The position numbers were made by a program, and so were the translations under genes. A stretch of 64,000 nucleotides of DNA from Streptomyces sp. DvalAA-14 (GTDB lineage: Bacteria; Actinomycetota; Actinomycetes; Streptomycetales; Streptomycetaceae), in NCBI RefSeq assembly GCF_900091855.1, contig NZ_FMCH01000356.1:17998-81997 (forward strand), written 5' to 3'. The notes below the pieces were generated by a model, which saw nothing but the letters and a program-made list of their open reading frames with translations, had not been told where the DNA came from and did no database searches. Shown one piece after another: positions 43,597-52,412 of the stretch (position 1 is its first letter; every line of letters starts with the position of its first letter).

Positions 43597-45171
43597 TCAG
43601 CGCTGGAGGATCTCGACGAGGCGCGGCCCCGCCGCCTCGGGGCCCTTCTTGAGGTACGCCGTGAGGTCGTCGAGGGTTTCCGCGCGGTGGACTTCGAGGC
43701 CGTAGCCGCGGGCGATGTCGAGGATGCCGAGGTCGGGGATGTGCAGGTACTCACCTGTGGGGACGTGCAGTTCTTCGGCGAATTCCTCCAGCGCGCGGTA
43801 TTTGGTGTTGGTGCTGACCACGAAGGTGACCGGGACCTTGTGGCGGGCCGCGGTCCACAGGCCGGCGATGGTGTAGTGCGGCGAGCCGTCGCCGAGCAGG
43901 CAGACCACGGGCCGTTCGGGACGGCCGAGCTTGAGGCCGATGGCAGCGGGGAGGCCCCAGCCGAGTCCGCCGGCGGCGGAGTAGAACAGGGACTTCGCGC
44001 GGGTGATGGTGAGCCGGTCGCGGAGCATTTCCGCGGAGGTCCATTCGAGCGAGAAGACGGTCTCGTCGTCGCGGGTGCCGCGGTCGATGGCGTCGAGGAT
44101 GGCTTCGGCGGTGAAGTGCGGTCCGCTGGTGTCGGCTTCGGCGATCGTGAGCGGCGTGGGCCAGGGCCGGTCGCTGGCGGCGACCGCGCCGCTGACGCGG
44201 ACCAGCGCGTCGGAGGCGTCGCCGACGAACATCCGGCCGAACGGCGCGCGGGCGGCTTCGTCGGGGTCGTCGGTGACGGCGTAGACGGTGGTGCCGGGCT
44301 GAAGGAAGTCGTCGGTGCTCGACACGTGGTAGCGGAAGACCGGGGCGCCGAAGCACACGACGGTGTCGTACGGCGCGAGGACCTCGGCGAGCGCCCCGGC
44401 CGCGGTCGGCAGCAGCCCTTGGTGGCACCGGTGCCGGGTCGGGAACGGGCAGCGGGGCGCGCTGGGGGCGACCCAGACGGGGAGGTGGGCGCGCTCGGCC
44501 AGCTCGACGGCGGCCTGGAATCCTTCCTCGGTATCGGCGCCGGGGCCGAGGACGAGTGCCGGCCTGGCGGCGCCGTCGAGTGCGGAGACCAGGGTCTGGA
44601 CCGTCTGCGAGGGGACGACGGGGGATCCGTCCACCGCACGCCGGAGCAGCTGGGTCTGCGCGCTGTCGTCGGCGGGCTCGGGCCAGTCGTCCAGGGGCAC
44701 CGACAGATAGACGACGCCGCGCGGGGCGGAGTCGGCGAGCATGAGTCCCCGGGACACCAGGGCGGGGGCGTCCTGCGGGCGCAGGGGTTCGCCGGACCAC
44801 TTCACCAGCGGCTCGGTGAGCTTGACGGGGTCGACATTGGTGAGCAGGGCGCCGACCGGCACGTAGCGCCGTGTCTGCTGGCCGGCCATCACGACCACCG
44901 GGGTGTGGCTGGCCTGGGTGTTGGTCAGGCACCCCATCGCGTTGCCGGTTCCGGCGGCCGCGTGCAGGTTCGCGAAGCCGACGGTGTCCGTCGCCTGCGC
45001 GAATCCGTCCGCCATCGCGACGACGGCGCCTTCCTGCAGGCCGAGGTAGTAGGGGATGTCGTCCGGAAGCCCGGTCAGGAAGGGCAGCTCGTTCGACCCG
45101 GGGTTCCCGAAGACCGCCTTGACCCCGTGGTGACGCAGTACCCCGTAGAACGCCTCGTTGACGGTCGCCAT
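43597..45171 (-). CDS. mdlC: Benzoylformate decarboxylase-like thiamine diphosphate enzyme
   Basis: A 524-residue ThDP-dependent decarboxylase of the benzoylformate decarboxylase branch, which converts phenylglyoxylate to benzaldehyde in mandelate degradation. Marks: GNPGSNELPF, matching the active-site Ser region of MdlC; LHAAAGTGNAMG with the catalytic His; EEWT-type motif replaced by SLEWTSAEM; ThDP motif GDGSPHYTIAGLW followed by STNTKYR. ATG 45171; AAGGGG lies about 11 bases upstream. No mandelate dehydrogenase or benzaldehyde dehydrogenase gene is adjacent, so the physiological substrate may be a different 2-keto acid. Monocistronic. Confidence 0.88.
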   Translation of the reverse strand: MATVNEAFYGVLRHHGVKAVFGNPGSNELPFLTGLPDDIPYYLGLQEGAVVAMADGFAQATDTVGFANLHAAAGTGNAMGCLTNTQASHTPVVVMAGQQTRRYVPVGALLTNVDPVKLTEPLVKWSGEPLRPQDAPALVSRGLMLADSAPRGVVYLSVPLDDWPEPADDSAQTQLLRRAVDGSPVVPSQTVQTLVSALDGAARPALVLGPGADTEEGFQAAVELAERAHLPVWVAPSAPRCPFPTRHRCHQGLLPTAAGALAEVLAPYDTVVCFGAPVFRYHVSSTDDFLQPGTTVYAVTDDPDEAARAPFGRMFVGDASDALVRVSGAVAASDRPWPTPLTIAEADTSGPHFTAEAILDAIDRGTRDDETVFSLEWTSAEMLRDRLTITRAKSLFYSAAGGLGWGLPAAIGLKLGRPERPVVCLLGDGSPHYTIAGLWTAARHKVPVTFVVSTNTKYRALEEFAEELHVPTGEYLHIPDLGILDIARGYGLEVHRAETLDDLTAYLKKGPEAAGPRLVEILQR

Positions 45172-45419
45172 GGTTGGTTGGCCCCTTGTGTGAGGTGGCT
45201 GATCGGTCACCTCGACCCTAGGACGCCCAGCCATAGCGGTTCAAACACGACGAAAGCGGACTGGGCTGAATGCGCTTGGGGTTCGCCCGGTCGGATAGTC
45301 GTCGGGACCACCGGGCCGTCCTGCAGAGCCATCGCACCACCGGACGGCCGGTGCTGGTCGCACCCCCGACGACGGGCTGCGACCAGCACTCCCACCGCGC
45401 TTTCGGCGGCGCGGCGCCG

Positions 45420-46388
45420 CTACTGCCGGTAGGTGTCGCGGGTGTAACCGAGACTGAGCGGGGCGGTGTTGCCGAAGTACTGGGAGATCAGGTAGGCGGG
45501 ATCCGTGGCGATGGTCCCGGCCGGCAGGTCGCTGCCGTCGTTGGTGTCGTCCCAGGCCCAGGGGGCGTGAGCGGCGTTGTCCTCGCCGTTGTCGCCGGCG
45601 AAGGTACCCCAACTGTGGTACGTCTCGGCGTTGTTGCGACGGCTCCACAGTCCGTCGCCGCTGAAGATGTCGACCAGCCGGTACGAGGCCTGGCGGTCGT
45701 TGCCACCGGTCGGCACGCTGCCCGCGCCGCGGCTCGGGTAGTACACGATGCCGTCGCCGCCCGGGAAGCCGCTGCCGTCCCAGGCGTAGGCGCCGTGCCC
45801 GCGGTCCTCCTGGAAGCTGGTGGGGTGCTGGGCGCCGTCGTAGGTCTGGAGGATCAGGCTGCCGTCGATGTTCTCCCGGCCGTCGGTGTACGGGCTGCCG
45901 GCCGGCACGTACGAGTAGAAGTTGTCGTGTGCGAGGGTGACGACCGCCCGCAGGGTGCCATAGGTGCTGCCGTCCTTGTGCACCACCTCCAACTGCCCCT
46001 CCATGTCGTTCTCGTGGGAGAAGATGTCGAGCGGGTAGTCCTTCCAGTCCCGGGGGTGGAAGAAGGCGTAGGTCAGGTACCAGTCGGTGCTGGTCTCCAC
46101 CACCGAGTAGTAGACGGTCCCGGTGAGGTGGGCGGTGTCGGCGTCGAGGTCGTCCCAGTTGTTCAGGGTGTTCCAGTCGCCGTCGTAGTTCACCGGTGCG
46201 AGGTAGTCGGCGGTGTAGTAGGCCGACGAGGTGTCCTGGTAGTGGATCGGCGCCCAGCGGTACGCGAGGTCGGCGTCGCCGACGGCGGCGGGGGTCTGCG
46301 CCTGGGCCTGGGCGGGCGGGCCCAGCAGCGCGGCGGCGGACACCAGCGTGCTGGCGAGGGCGGCGAGTACGGTTCGCCGGATGGGCAT
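45420..46388 (-). CDS. Secreted protein, possibly of VPS62/necrosis-inducing-like fold
   Basis: A 322-residue exported protein. Signal peptide about 1-31 (AALASTLVSAAALLGPPAQA). The mature protein is rich in Tyr, Trp and Asp and contains SHENDMEG followed by a LEVVHKDG strand. This resembles the H-x-x-D-x-E metal/ligand motif (GHRHDWE or HExDWE) of NPP1-like and VPS62-like secreted proteins, but the match is partial. Other strands: TDWYLTYAFFHPRDW and VYYPSRGAGSVP. ATG 46388 has GGAGG five bases upstream. Function unknown; calling it a toxin or lytic factor would be speculation. Confidence 0.75.
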   Translation of the reverse strand: MPIRRTVLAALASTLVSAAALLGPPAQAQAQTPAAVGDADLAYRWAPIHYQDTSSAYYTADYLAPVNYDGDWNTLNNWDDLDADTAHLTGTVYYSVVETSTDWYLTYAFFHPRDWKDYPLDIFSHENDMEGQLEVVHKDGSTYGTLRAVVTLAHDNFYSYVPAGSPYTDGRENIDGSLILQTYDGAQHPTSFQEDRGHGAYAWDGSGFPGGDGIVYYPSRGAGSVPTGGNDRQASYRLVDIFSGDGLWSRRNNAETYHSWGTFAGDNGEDNAAHAPWAWDDTNDGSDLPAGTIATDPAYLISQYFGNTAPLSLGYTRDTYRQ

Positions 46389-46552
46389 GAGCACCTCCGA
46401 GGGGGACCTCCCAGGACGCTAAGGGAGGGGACCCGCGGAGTGCGACCGCCGTCGGTACTGTTCACCAGCCCCTCAGCGCCACGACCCCGGCCTTCAGCGG
46501 GCCTTCGGTGCGCGTTGGGTTGACAGCCCGGGACCGGTCGGACGCGATCGGG

Positions 46553-48148
46553 TCAGTACCGGGCGCGCCGGCGCAGCGAGCGGGGCCGGCCGTCGGGGTC
46601 CGCCACGAGACGTTGCAACGGGCGGCTGGCCGCGCTCGCCGCCCGGGACAGCTCCGGTACGGCGTAGGTCCGCAGCCGGCCGGGCGGACGGGGTCCGGCC
46701 TGGCCGCCGCGGTGCCAGGCGTCCAGGGCCGCGGCCTGCTCGGCGAAGGCCCGGAAGGCGGTCCGCGGGTCGCAGAGCGCGTCGGGCGCGTCGTGGTCGA
46801 GGTGCTCGGCGGCCAGTTCGAGCCGCAGGTCGCGGGCGAAGGCGCGGGCTCCGTCGCCGAGGCCGCCGGGGTCGCGGGGTTCCCGGATGTCGGGGGTCTC
46901 GTCGAGGACCGCGCAGCCGAGTTCCGAATCGTGGGTCCACGAGCGGCGGTTGACGTTGTCGGAGCCGACCGAGGCCCAGACGTCGTCGATGACGCACACC
47001 TTGGCGTGCACGTACACCGGCGTCCCGGCGTGGTTCTCCGGGCTGTAGACGGCGAACCGCTCGCCCCCCGCCCGCTGCAGCGCCCGCACCGCCTCGATCC
47101 GGCCCAGTACGTTCATCGGCCCGGTGAGCCGGCCGTCCTGGTCGGGATGGGCGGGCACCACCGCGATCATCCGCAGTGAGGGACGGGCGGTCAGTGCCTC
47201 GGCGAAGCCGGCCACGATCTCGGCGGACCACAGGTACTGGTCCTCCAGGTAGATCAGCGACCTGGCCCGGGCCAGCGCCTTGCGGTAGCCGCGGGCGACG
47301 CTGCGCTCGCCGTCCGGCGCGAAGGGGTAGCCGTGGCGGCGGGCCGGATACGTCCGCAGCAACTGGACGGTCTGGGTGCCGCGCGGGCGCGGGTCGGCGG
47401 GCTGCGGCGGCAGCGGGTCGGCGCGGGTGTCCTCGTGGTGGACGAGTTCCCGCAGCCGGCTCAGCGGGCTGCGGCTGAGCGGGGCGGGGTCCTGCCAGCG
47501 TTCCCGGAAGGTCGCCTCGACGTCGCCGACGGCCGGTCCGCGGACGGCGAGTTGGACGTCGTGCCAGGGGGGCCGCGGGCCGTAGGCGGCGGCCATGGGG
47601 AGCGCGCGGGGGTCGCCGGCGTGGCCGGCGTCGTCGCGGCGGCTGTGGCACAGGTCGATGCCGCCGACGAAGGCCACGTCCCGCTCGGGCCGGTCCGGGT
47701 GCCGCAGGACGACGAACTTCTGGTGGTGCGCGCCCCCGGGGCGTACCCGCATGTCCAGCAGGCACTCGCCGCCGGCCGCCTCGATCTCCTCGCCCAGGTG
47801 CCGGTTCTCGCGCTCGCTGAACTGGAGCCGGTCCAGGTGGGAGCGCCAGATCAGGCCCTTGACCACCACTCCGCGCCGGGCCGCGTCGCACAGCACCTCG
47901 CCGATCTCGGCGCCGGAACCGTCCAGTGTCTCGTCGGGGTCGCCCCGCCAGTCGGTGAAGAACAGCAGGTCGCCGGCCCGCTGGCCGCGGATGGCCGCGA
48001 GCAGTTCGGCGAAGTAGGCGGCGCCGTGCACCAGCGGCCGCACCTCGTTGCCGGTGGACCAGGCGAGACCGTCGGCGCGGCGCGTGTTCAGCCGGGTGGC
48101 CGGATTTCCGCGCTCGCCGGGGGTGAGCAACCAGTCGGCGGGTCCCAT
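46553..48148 (-). CDS. Phospholipase D family protein
   Basis: A 531-residue protein with two HKD catalytic motifs: HHQKFVVLRHPD around residue 145 and VHAKVCVIDDVWASVGSDN around residue 360. The aromatic TDWRGDPDE block near the N-terminus and the long Arg/Pro-rich insertion between the motifs are as in the actinobacterial PLD-like phosphatidyltransferases. No signal peptide is visible, so it may act at the cytosolic side of the membrane on phosphatidyl substrates. ATG 48148 is preceded by GAGAGGAG. Monocistronic. Confidence 0.9.
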   Translation of the reverse strand: MGPADWLLTPGERGNPATRLNTRRADGLAWSTGNEVRPLVHGAAYFAELLAAIRGQRAGDLLFFTDWRGDPDETLDGSGAEIGEVLCDAARRGVVVKGLIWRSHLDRLQFSERENRHLGEEIEAAGGECLLDMRVRPGGAHHQKFVVLRHPDRPERDVAFVGGIDLCHSRRDDAGHAGDPRALPMAAAYGPRPPWHDVQLAVRGPAVGDVEATFRERWQDPAPLSRSPLSRLRELVHHEDTRADPLPPQPADPRPRGTQTVQLLRTYPARRHGYPFAPDGERSVARGYRKALARARSLIYLEDQYLWSAEIVAGFAEALTARPSLRMIAVVPAHPDQDGRLTGPMNVLGRIEAVRALQRAGGERFAVYSPENHAGTPVYVHAKVCVIDDVWASVGSDNVNRRSWTHDSELGCAVLDETPDIREPRDPGGLGDGARAFARDLRLELAAEHLDHDAPDALCDPRTAFRAFAEQAAALDAWHRGGQAGPRPPGRLRTYAVPELSRAASAASRPLQRLVADPDGRPRSLRRRARY

Positions 48149-48399
48149 ACGGCTCTCCTCTCCCGGTCGGCCTGCCGGACCGCCTACCCGGGTACGGCGG
48201 AGTCATCCGGACGGGCGGCCCATGACCAACTGCGCCGTCTGGTCCCGTTGGGGCCGAGGGGACAGCGGGAAGCCCGGCGGGCGGAGGCGATGGGCTCCGC
48301 TCGCGTTCACATCCGTGTCAGCCGGCCTGCGGAGCGGGGCGTTCGCACCGCAAGAGGTAGATCACCTCCGCAGGCTGAAGCCGATTCTTGTCATGTCCC
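48149..48399. other. Intergenic region between phospholipase D and the CBM32-beta-helix gene
   Basis: No gene. GCCTGCGGAG at 48325-48334 and CTCCGCAGGC at 48366-48375 form a perfect 10-bp inverted repeat with a 31-base gap, close upstream of the promoter at 48400; it could be an operator. Confidence 0.45.
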
Positions 48400-48428
48400 T
48401 TGACCCTTCGGACGGCCCGGCCTAACTT
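48400..48428 (+). promoter_or_regulatory. Promoter of the CBM32-beta-helix gene
   Basis: TTGACC (48400-48405) and TAACTT (48423-48428) with a 17-base spacer, a good sigma-70-type (HrdB-like) match. A GTTCA...TGAAC inverted repeat at 48462-48477 lies in the leader. The leader to the GTG is about 140 bases. Confidence 0.65.
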
Positions 48429-48575
48429 CTGAAGCCACCAACGTCCACATCCATACACTGCGTTCAACTACATGAACATCTCTCCGCAGTCCTGTGCTCC
48501 GCGGAAGGCGGCGGGCTACCGCACGCGATCAGCGCACGCAGCGCGGCGTTTCGCCGCACCCCCGATCAAGGAGTA

Positions 48576-50102
48576 GTGAGCGAGTTGACCTCCATCGGAC
48601 AGCAGGATCCGACCGCCCGGCACCGGATGCCCGGCCGGCGTGGACGCGCGGCGGGAGCCGCGGCGGGTATCGGTGCCCTTGTCGCCGCGGGCGCCGTGAG
48701 CCTGGCCGCGGCAGGCACCAGTTCCGCCGCCACCATCAGCGGAGACCTCGCCTGCGGGAAGGCGGCCTCCGCCACCAGCACCGCCGCCGGCACCGCGGCC
48801 GCGGTCACCGACTGCGACACGTCGACGTCCTGGCAGAGCTCGGCGAGCACGCCGCAGGAACTGAAGGTGGACCTGGGCGCCACCACCGGCGTCGACCATG
48901 TCACCGTCGCGTGGGGAGCCGGCTACGCCACCACGTTCAAGGTCCGCACCTCGGCCAACGGCACCTCCTGGCACACCGAGACCCAGGTGGCCGGCGGCAC
49001 CGGCGGAACGCAGAGCGTCGCGCTGCCGGCCGGCACCGCCACCCGGTGGATCGAGCTCTACGCCGAGCACTACGCCTCCGGCGCCGCGGGCTTCACGGTC
49101 AGCGAGTTCGAGGTCTTCGGCGCCGCCGGCACCACCACGCCGCCACCCACCTCGCCCCCGACGACACCCCCCACGACACCCCCCACCTCGCCGCCCACCT
49201 CCGGACGCACCGTCCCGGTCTCGACCGCCGCGCAGCTGACCGCCGCCCTGGCCGACGCCCGGCCCGGCGACACCATCAAGCTCGCCGACGGCACGTACGC
49301 CGGCCAGTTCACGGCCACGGTCAAGGCCACCGCGGCCGCCCCCGTCGTCCTGACCGGCAGCGCCAAGGCCGTGCTGACCTCCAACGGCGGCAACGGCTAC
49401 GGGCTGTGGCTCAACGGGGCGCCCTACTGGCAGGTCAAGGGGATCACCGTCGCGAACTCCACCAAGGGCATCGTCATGGACGCCTCCCCGCACGTCACGC
49501 TGGACGGCGTCAGCGTCCACGACATCGGCTACGAGGGCGTCCACTTCCGGTCCGGCAGCGACCACGGCCTGATCCAGAACAGCGACGTCCACGACACCGG
49601 CACCACGCACCCGGACTACGGCGAAGGCGTCTACATCGGCTCGGCGAACAGCAACTGGGGCCAGTACGCGGGCCCGACCGGCGTGGACGCCTCCGACTAC
49701 GTCCAGGTTCTCAACAACACCATCGGCCCGAACGTCGCCGCCGAGGGCATCGACATCAAGGAGGGCACCCACGACGGCGTCATCCGCGGCAACACCCTCG
49801 ACGGCACCGGCGAGAAGAACCAGAACTCCGGCGACTCCACCATCGACGTGAAGGGCGACAACTACGTCCTGGACGGCAACGTGGTCAGCAACCCGTACAC
49901 CGACGGCTTCCAGGTGCACAACGTCTACGACCCCTACGGCTGCGGCAACACCTTCACCGACAACAAGTTCACCCTGGGCTCCGCGCCCGGTTACGGCATC
50001 AACGTCACCGACAACAGCGGCTGCGCCACCAAGAACACGGTGTCCTCCTCCAACACCGATACCGGCGGCAAGGGGCTGACCAACATCGCGGTCACCCCGT
50101 AG
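48576..50102 (+). CDS. Secreted CBM32-like and right-handed beta-helix protein (pectate-lyase fold)
   Basis: A 508-residue exported polysaccharide-active protein. Signal peptide about 20-51 (AAGIGALVAAGAVSLAAAG, cut near SSA). An F5/8-type C (CBM32-like) domain covers about 55-185 (CDTSTSWQSSASTPQELKVD, then RWIELYAEHYASG). A Pro/Thr linker follows, then a beta helix from about 210 (TAAQLTAALADARPGDTIKL, GTHDGVIRGNTLDG, GDNYVLDGNVVSNP). The final GFQVHNVYDPYGCGNTFTDN segment is common in this group. Likely a lyase or hydrolase on a plant or microbial polymer; catalytic residues cannot be named. The GTG at 48576 has AAGGAG only two bases upstream; TTG 48585 is an alternative. Confidence 0.88.
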   Translation: MSELTSIGQQDPTARHRMPGRRGRAAGAAAGIGALVAAGAVSLAAAGTSSAATISGDLACGKAASATSTAAGTAAAVTDCDTSTSWQSSASTPQELKVDLGATTGVDHVTVAWGAGYATTFKVRTSANGTSWHTETQVAGGTGGTQSVALPAGTATRWIELYAEHYASGAAGFTVSEFEVFGAAGTTTPPPTSPPTTPPTTPPTSPPTSGRTVPVSTAAQLTAALADARPGDTIKLADGTYAGQFTATVKATAAAPVVLTGSAKAVLTSNGGNGYGLWLNGAPYWQVKGITVANSTKGIVMDASPHVTLDGVSVHDIGYEGVHFRSGSDHGLIQNSDVHDTGTTHPDYGEGVYIGSANSNWGQYAGPTGVDASDYVQVLNNTIGPNVAAEGIDIKEGTHDGVIRGNTLDGTGEKNQNSGDSTIDVKGDNYVLDGNVVSNPYTDGFQVHNVYDPYGCGNTFTDNKFTLGSAPGYGINVTDNSGCATKNTVSSSNTDTGGKGLTNIAVTP

Positions 50103-50133
50103 CCCGGCAGGACCGCTCCCGCGGTACGGCAGG

Positions 50134-50169
50134 CCGACCGCCGTCACGCCCGGGCGTGACGGCGGTCGG
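50134..50169 (+). terminator. Perfect 36-bp palindrome acting as terminator
   Basis: CCGACCGCCGTCACGCCC is followed directly by its exact complement, with no loop bases. It lies 32 bases after the stop codon of the CBM32-beta-helix gene. Confidence 0.8.
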
Positions 50170-50370
50170 GCCGTACAGTCGAGCGGGTTCGTGGGAGCCG
50201 GCGGGGAGATCGGCCCCGCTCAGCCGGGTTTCGAGCCGCCGGCCTGAAGCGCCGCGCCGTGCACCGGTCCCGCAGTTAACGGAAACCGCTCCCGGGAGCA
50301 GGCCGACTCACCACACTGGTACCCACGCCGTGGAGCAAGCGGATCCACGGCCGATCGGGGGGTGCGCGGC

Positions 50371-50751
50371 ATGGATGTCCTGCTCAATCTGACGCCGGAC
50401 AGCGAGGCGGACGCGGCGGACAGCGACCGGCTGACGGCCCGGCTCCGTGCCGAACTGCGCACGCTCGACCTCCACACGCTGCGGGTGCCCCCCGAAGGCG
50501 CCCCGCCCGGGGGCGCCAAGGCCGTCGACCCGGTCACCGTCGGCGCCGTCGTGCTGGGACTGAGCGCTCCGAGCGGGATCCTCACCTCGCTGGTCGGGCT
50601 GCTGCAGGACTGGCTCGGCCGGCAGTCCGCCCGGCACCGCGTCTCGATCACCATCGACGGTGACACGCTGGTGCTGGAAAAGGCGTCCCCCGAGGAACGG
50701 CGGCAACTGATCGCAGCGTTCGTGCGCCGCCACGCGGCAGGTGGGGAGTAG
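50371..50751 (+). CDS. EACC1-type (effector-associated constant component) protein
   Basis: A 126-residue protein. The body reads SDRLTARLRAELRTLDLHTL, then VTVGAVVLGLSAPSGILTSL, then a strand pair RVSITIDGDTLVLEKAS and the closing helix PEERRQLIAAFVRRH. This is the layout of EACC1 proteins, small adaptors with one hydrophobic helix found next to caspase, trypsin or NTPase effectors in predicted actinobacterial conflict systems. ATG 50371 has GGGGGG nine bases upstream. The stop lies two bases before the GTG of a caspase gene, so the two form an operon and probably a functional pair. Direct function is unproven. Confidence 0.82.
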   Translation: MDVLLNLTPDSEADAADSDRLTARLRAELRTLDLHTLRVPPEGAPPGGAKAVDPVTVGAVVLGLSAPSGILTSLVGLLQDWLGRQSARHRVSITIDGDTLVLEKASPEERRQLIAAFVRRHAAGGE

Positions 50752-50753
50752 CC

Positions 50754-52376
50754 GTGGGACGCCGACTGGCGCTGCTGATCGCAACGTTCGCGTACGAGGA
50801 CGAGGGACTGCGGCAGTTGACCGCGCCCGGCCACGACGCGGAAGCACTGGCCGAGGTGCTGCGCGCGCCGGACATCGCCGGGTTCGAGGTGACGATCCTG
50901 ATCAACGAACCGCATCACCGCGTCGGCGCGGCCCTCGGCGAGTTCTTCCAGGACAGCCGCCACGACGACCTCACCCTGCTGTACTTCACCGGACACGGTC
51001 TCAAGGACGACGAGGGCCGGCTCCACCTCGCCACGGCCGATACCCGCCGCACCAACCTCATGTTCACCTCCGTGTCCGCGGAGCAGATCGACCGGGCCAT
51101 GAGCGCCTGCATGTCGCAGCGACAGGTGCTGATCCTCGATTGCTGCTACAGCGGCGCCTTCCCGGCCGGCCGGCTCGCCAAGGGCGACGCCGACGTGCAC
51201 ACGCTGGAGCGGTTCCACGGCCGCGGCCGTACCGTGCTGACCGCCTCCGATGCCACCCAGTACTCCTTCGAGGGCGACCGGCTGCACGGCAGCGCCCCTC
51301 GGTCGGTCTTCACCGGGCACCTGGTGCAGGGGCTGCGCGACGGCAGCGCCGACCTCGACGGCGACGGCGACATCACCCTCGACGAGCTGTACGCCTACGT
51401 CCACGCCAAGGTCGTCACCGAGATGCCGCAGCAGCGGCCCAAGAAACAGGAGAACGTCGAGGGCCGCACCGTCATCGCCAGGAACGTCAACTGGGCGCTG
51501 CCCGCCGCTCTTCAGCACTCCTTGGGCAGCCACCTCGTGGCGGACCGGCTCGGCGGCGTGCAGCAGCTCGCCGACCTGCTCCGTACCGGCAACGAGACGG
51601 TCCGGGCCCGGGCGACGGAGCAGCTCCGGCGTCTGACGGACGACGACAGCCGCAGTGTGTCCGCCGCGGCGGCAGCCGCGATGGGCGGAGCCGCCGAGGA
51701 GCCGCCGACGGCCGGTCCGGGGTGGGCGGAAATCGACCGCCTGCTCGAACAGGCGAGCGGGGCACGGGACCGGGGTGCGCTCGAACAGGCCGAGGACCAC
51801 TACCGATCCGCCCTCGACCTGGCCGTCCTGCACCGCGCCAGAAGGAAGGAAGCCTGGGCCTGGGACGGCCTCGGCGCATGTCGCTGGCGGGACGGCGATC
51901 CCGAGATGGCGCTGAAGTTCTTCACCCGGGCCGATCGCCTCGCCGACGAGACACACGACACCCATCTCAAGGCCTGGAGCCTGTACAACTTCGGGGTGTA
52001 CCGGCACGGACGCGGTGAAACGGGGGCGGCCAAGGACTTCTTCGAGCGCGCCCTCGCCGTGGCGCAGGCCCATCACTGCGCCGGCGCCGCGGGCTGGACC
52101 CACCACATGCTGGCCGAGGTGGCACAGAGCGAGAAGGACACCCGCCGGGAGCGGGAACACTACGCGGCGGCGCTGCGTCTCGGCCGGTCCTCCGATGACG
52201 ACGTCCTGGCCGGCTGGAGCCTGTACCACCTCGCCAAGTGCGCGGAAGGCTCCGGCGATCTGCCCCAGGCGGCCGAGCAGTACGCGCGTGCCGTGGAGAT
52301 CGGCGCCCGGATCCAGGACCGTTGGATGGTCCAGAACTCCGAGGAGGCACTCGCGCGGATCGCCGATCACGGGTAG
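50754..52376 (+). CDS. Caspase-like peptidase with C-terminal TPR repeats
   Basis: A 540-residue cytosolic protein. The caspase fold spans about 1-235; the catalytic dyad is visible as His in LLYFTGHGL and Cys in LILDCCYSGAF. The region about 240-310 (LGGVQQLADLLRTGNETVRA) is helical and HEAT-like. From about 325 there are TPR-type helical pairs (RGALEQAEDHYRSALDLAVL, GDPEMALKFFTRADRLA, GETGAAKDFFERALAVA, GDLPQAAEQYARAVEIG). GTG 50754 follows the EACC1 stop after two bases. By comparison with known bacterial caspase systems the protein is expected to be activated by a sensor and to cut cellular proteins, causing growth arrest; the EACC1 partner is the likely regulator. No NTPase sensor is encoded next to it. 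Confidence 0.9.
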   Translation: MGRRLALLIATFAYEDEGLRQLTAPGHDAEALAEVLRAPDIAGFEVTILINEPHHRVGAALGEFFQDSRHDDLTLLYFTGHGLKDDEGRLHLATADTRRTNLMFTSVSAEQIDRAMSACMSQRQVLILDCCYSGAFPAGRLAKGDADVHTLERFHGRGRTVLTASDATQYSFEGDRLHGSAPRSVFTGHLVQGLRDGSADLDGDGDITLDELYAYVHAKVVTEMPQQRPKKQENVEGRTVIARNVNWALPAALQHSLGSHLVADRLGGVQQLADLLRTGNETVRARATEQLRRLTDDDSRSVSAAAAAAMGGAAEEPPTAGPGWAEIDRLLEQASGARDRGALEQAEDHYRSALDLAVLHRARRKEAWAWDGLGACRWRDGDPEMALKFFTRADRLADETHDTHLKAWSLYNFGVYRHGRGETGAAKDFFERALAVAQAHHCAGAAGWTHHMLAEVAQSEKDTRREREHYAAALRLGRSSDDDVLAGWSLYHLAKCAEGSGDLPQAAEQYARAVEIGARIQDRWMVQNSEEALARIADHG

Positions 52377-52412
52377 AACCGCCCCTCGGCTCGATCGCAG
52401 CGTCCGCGGCCG

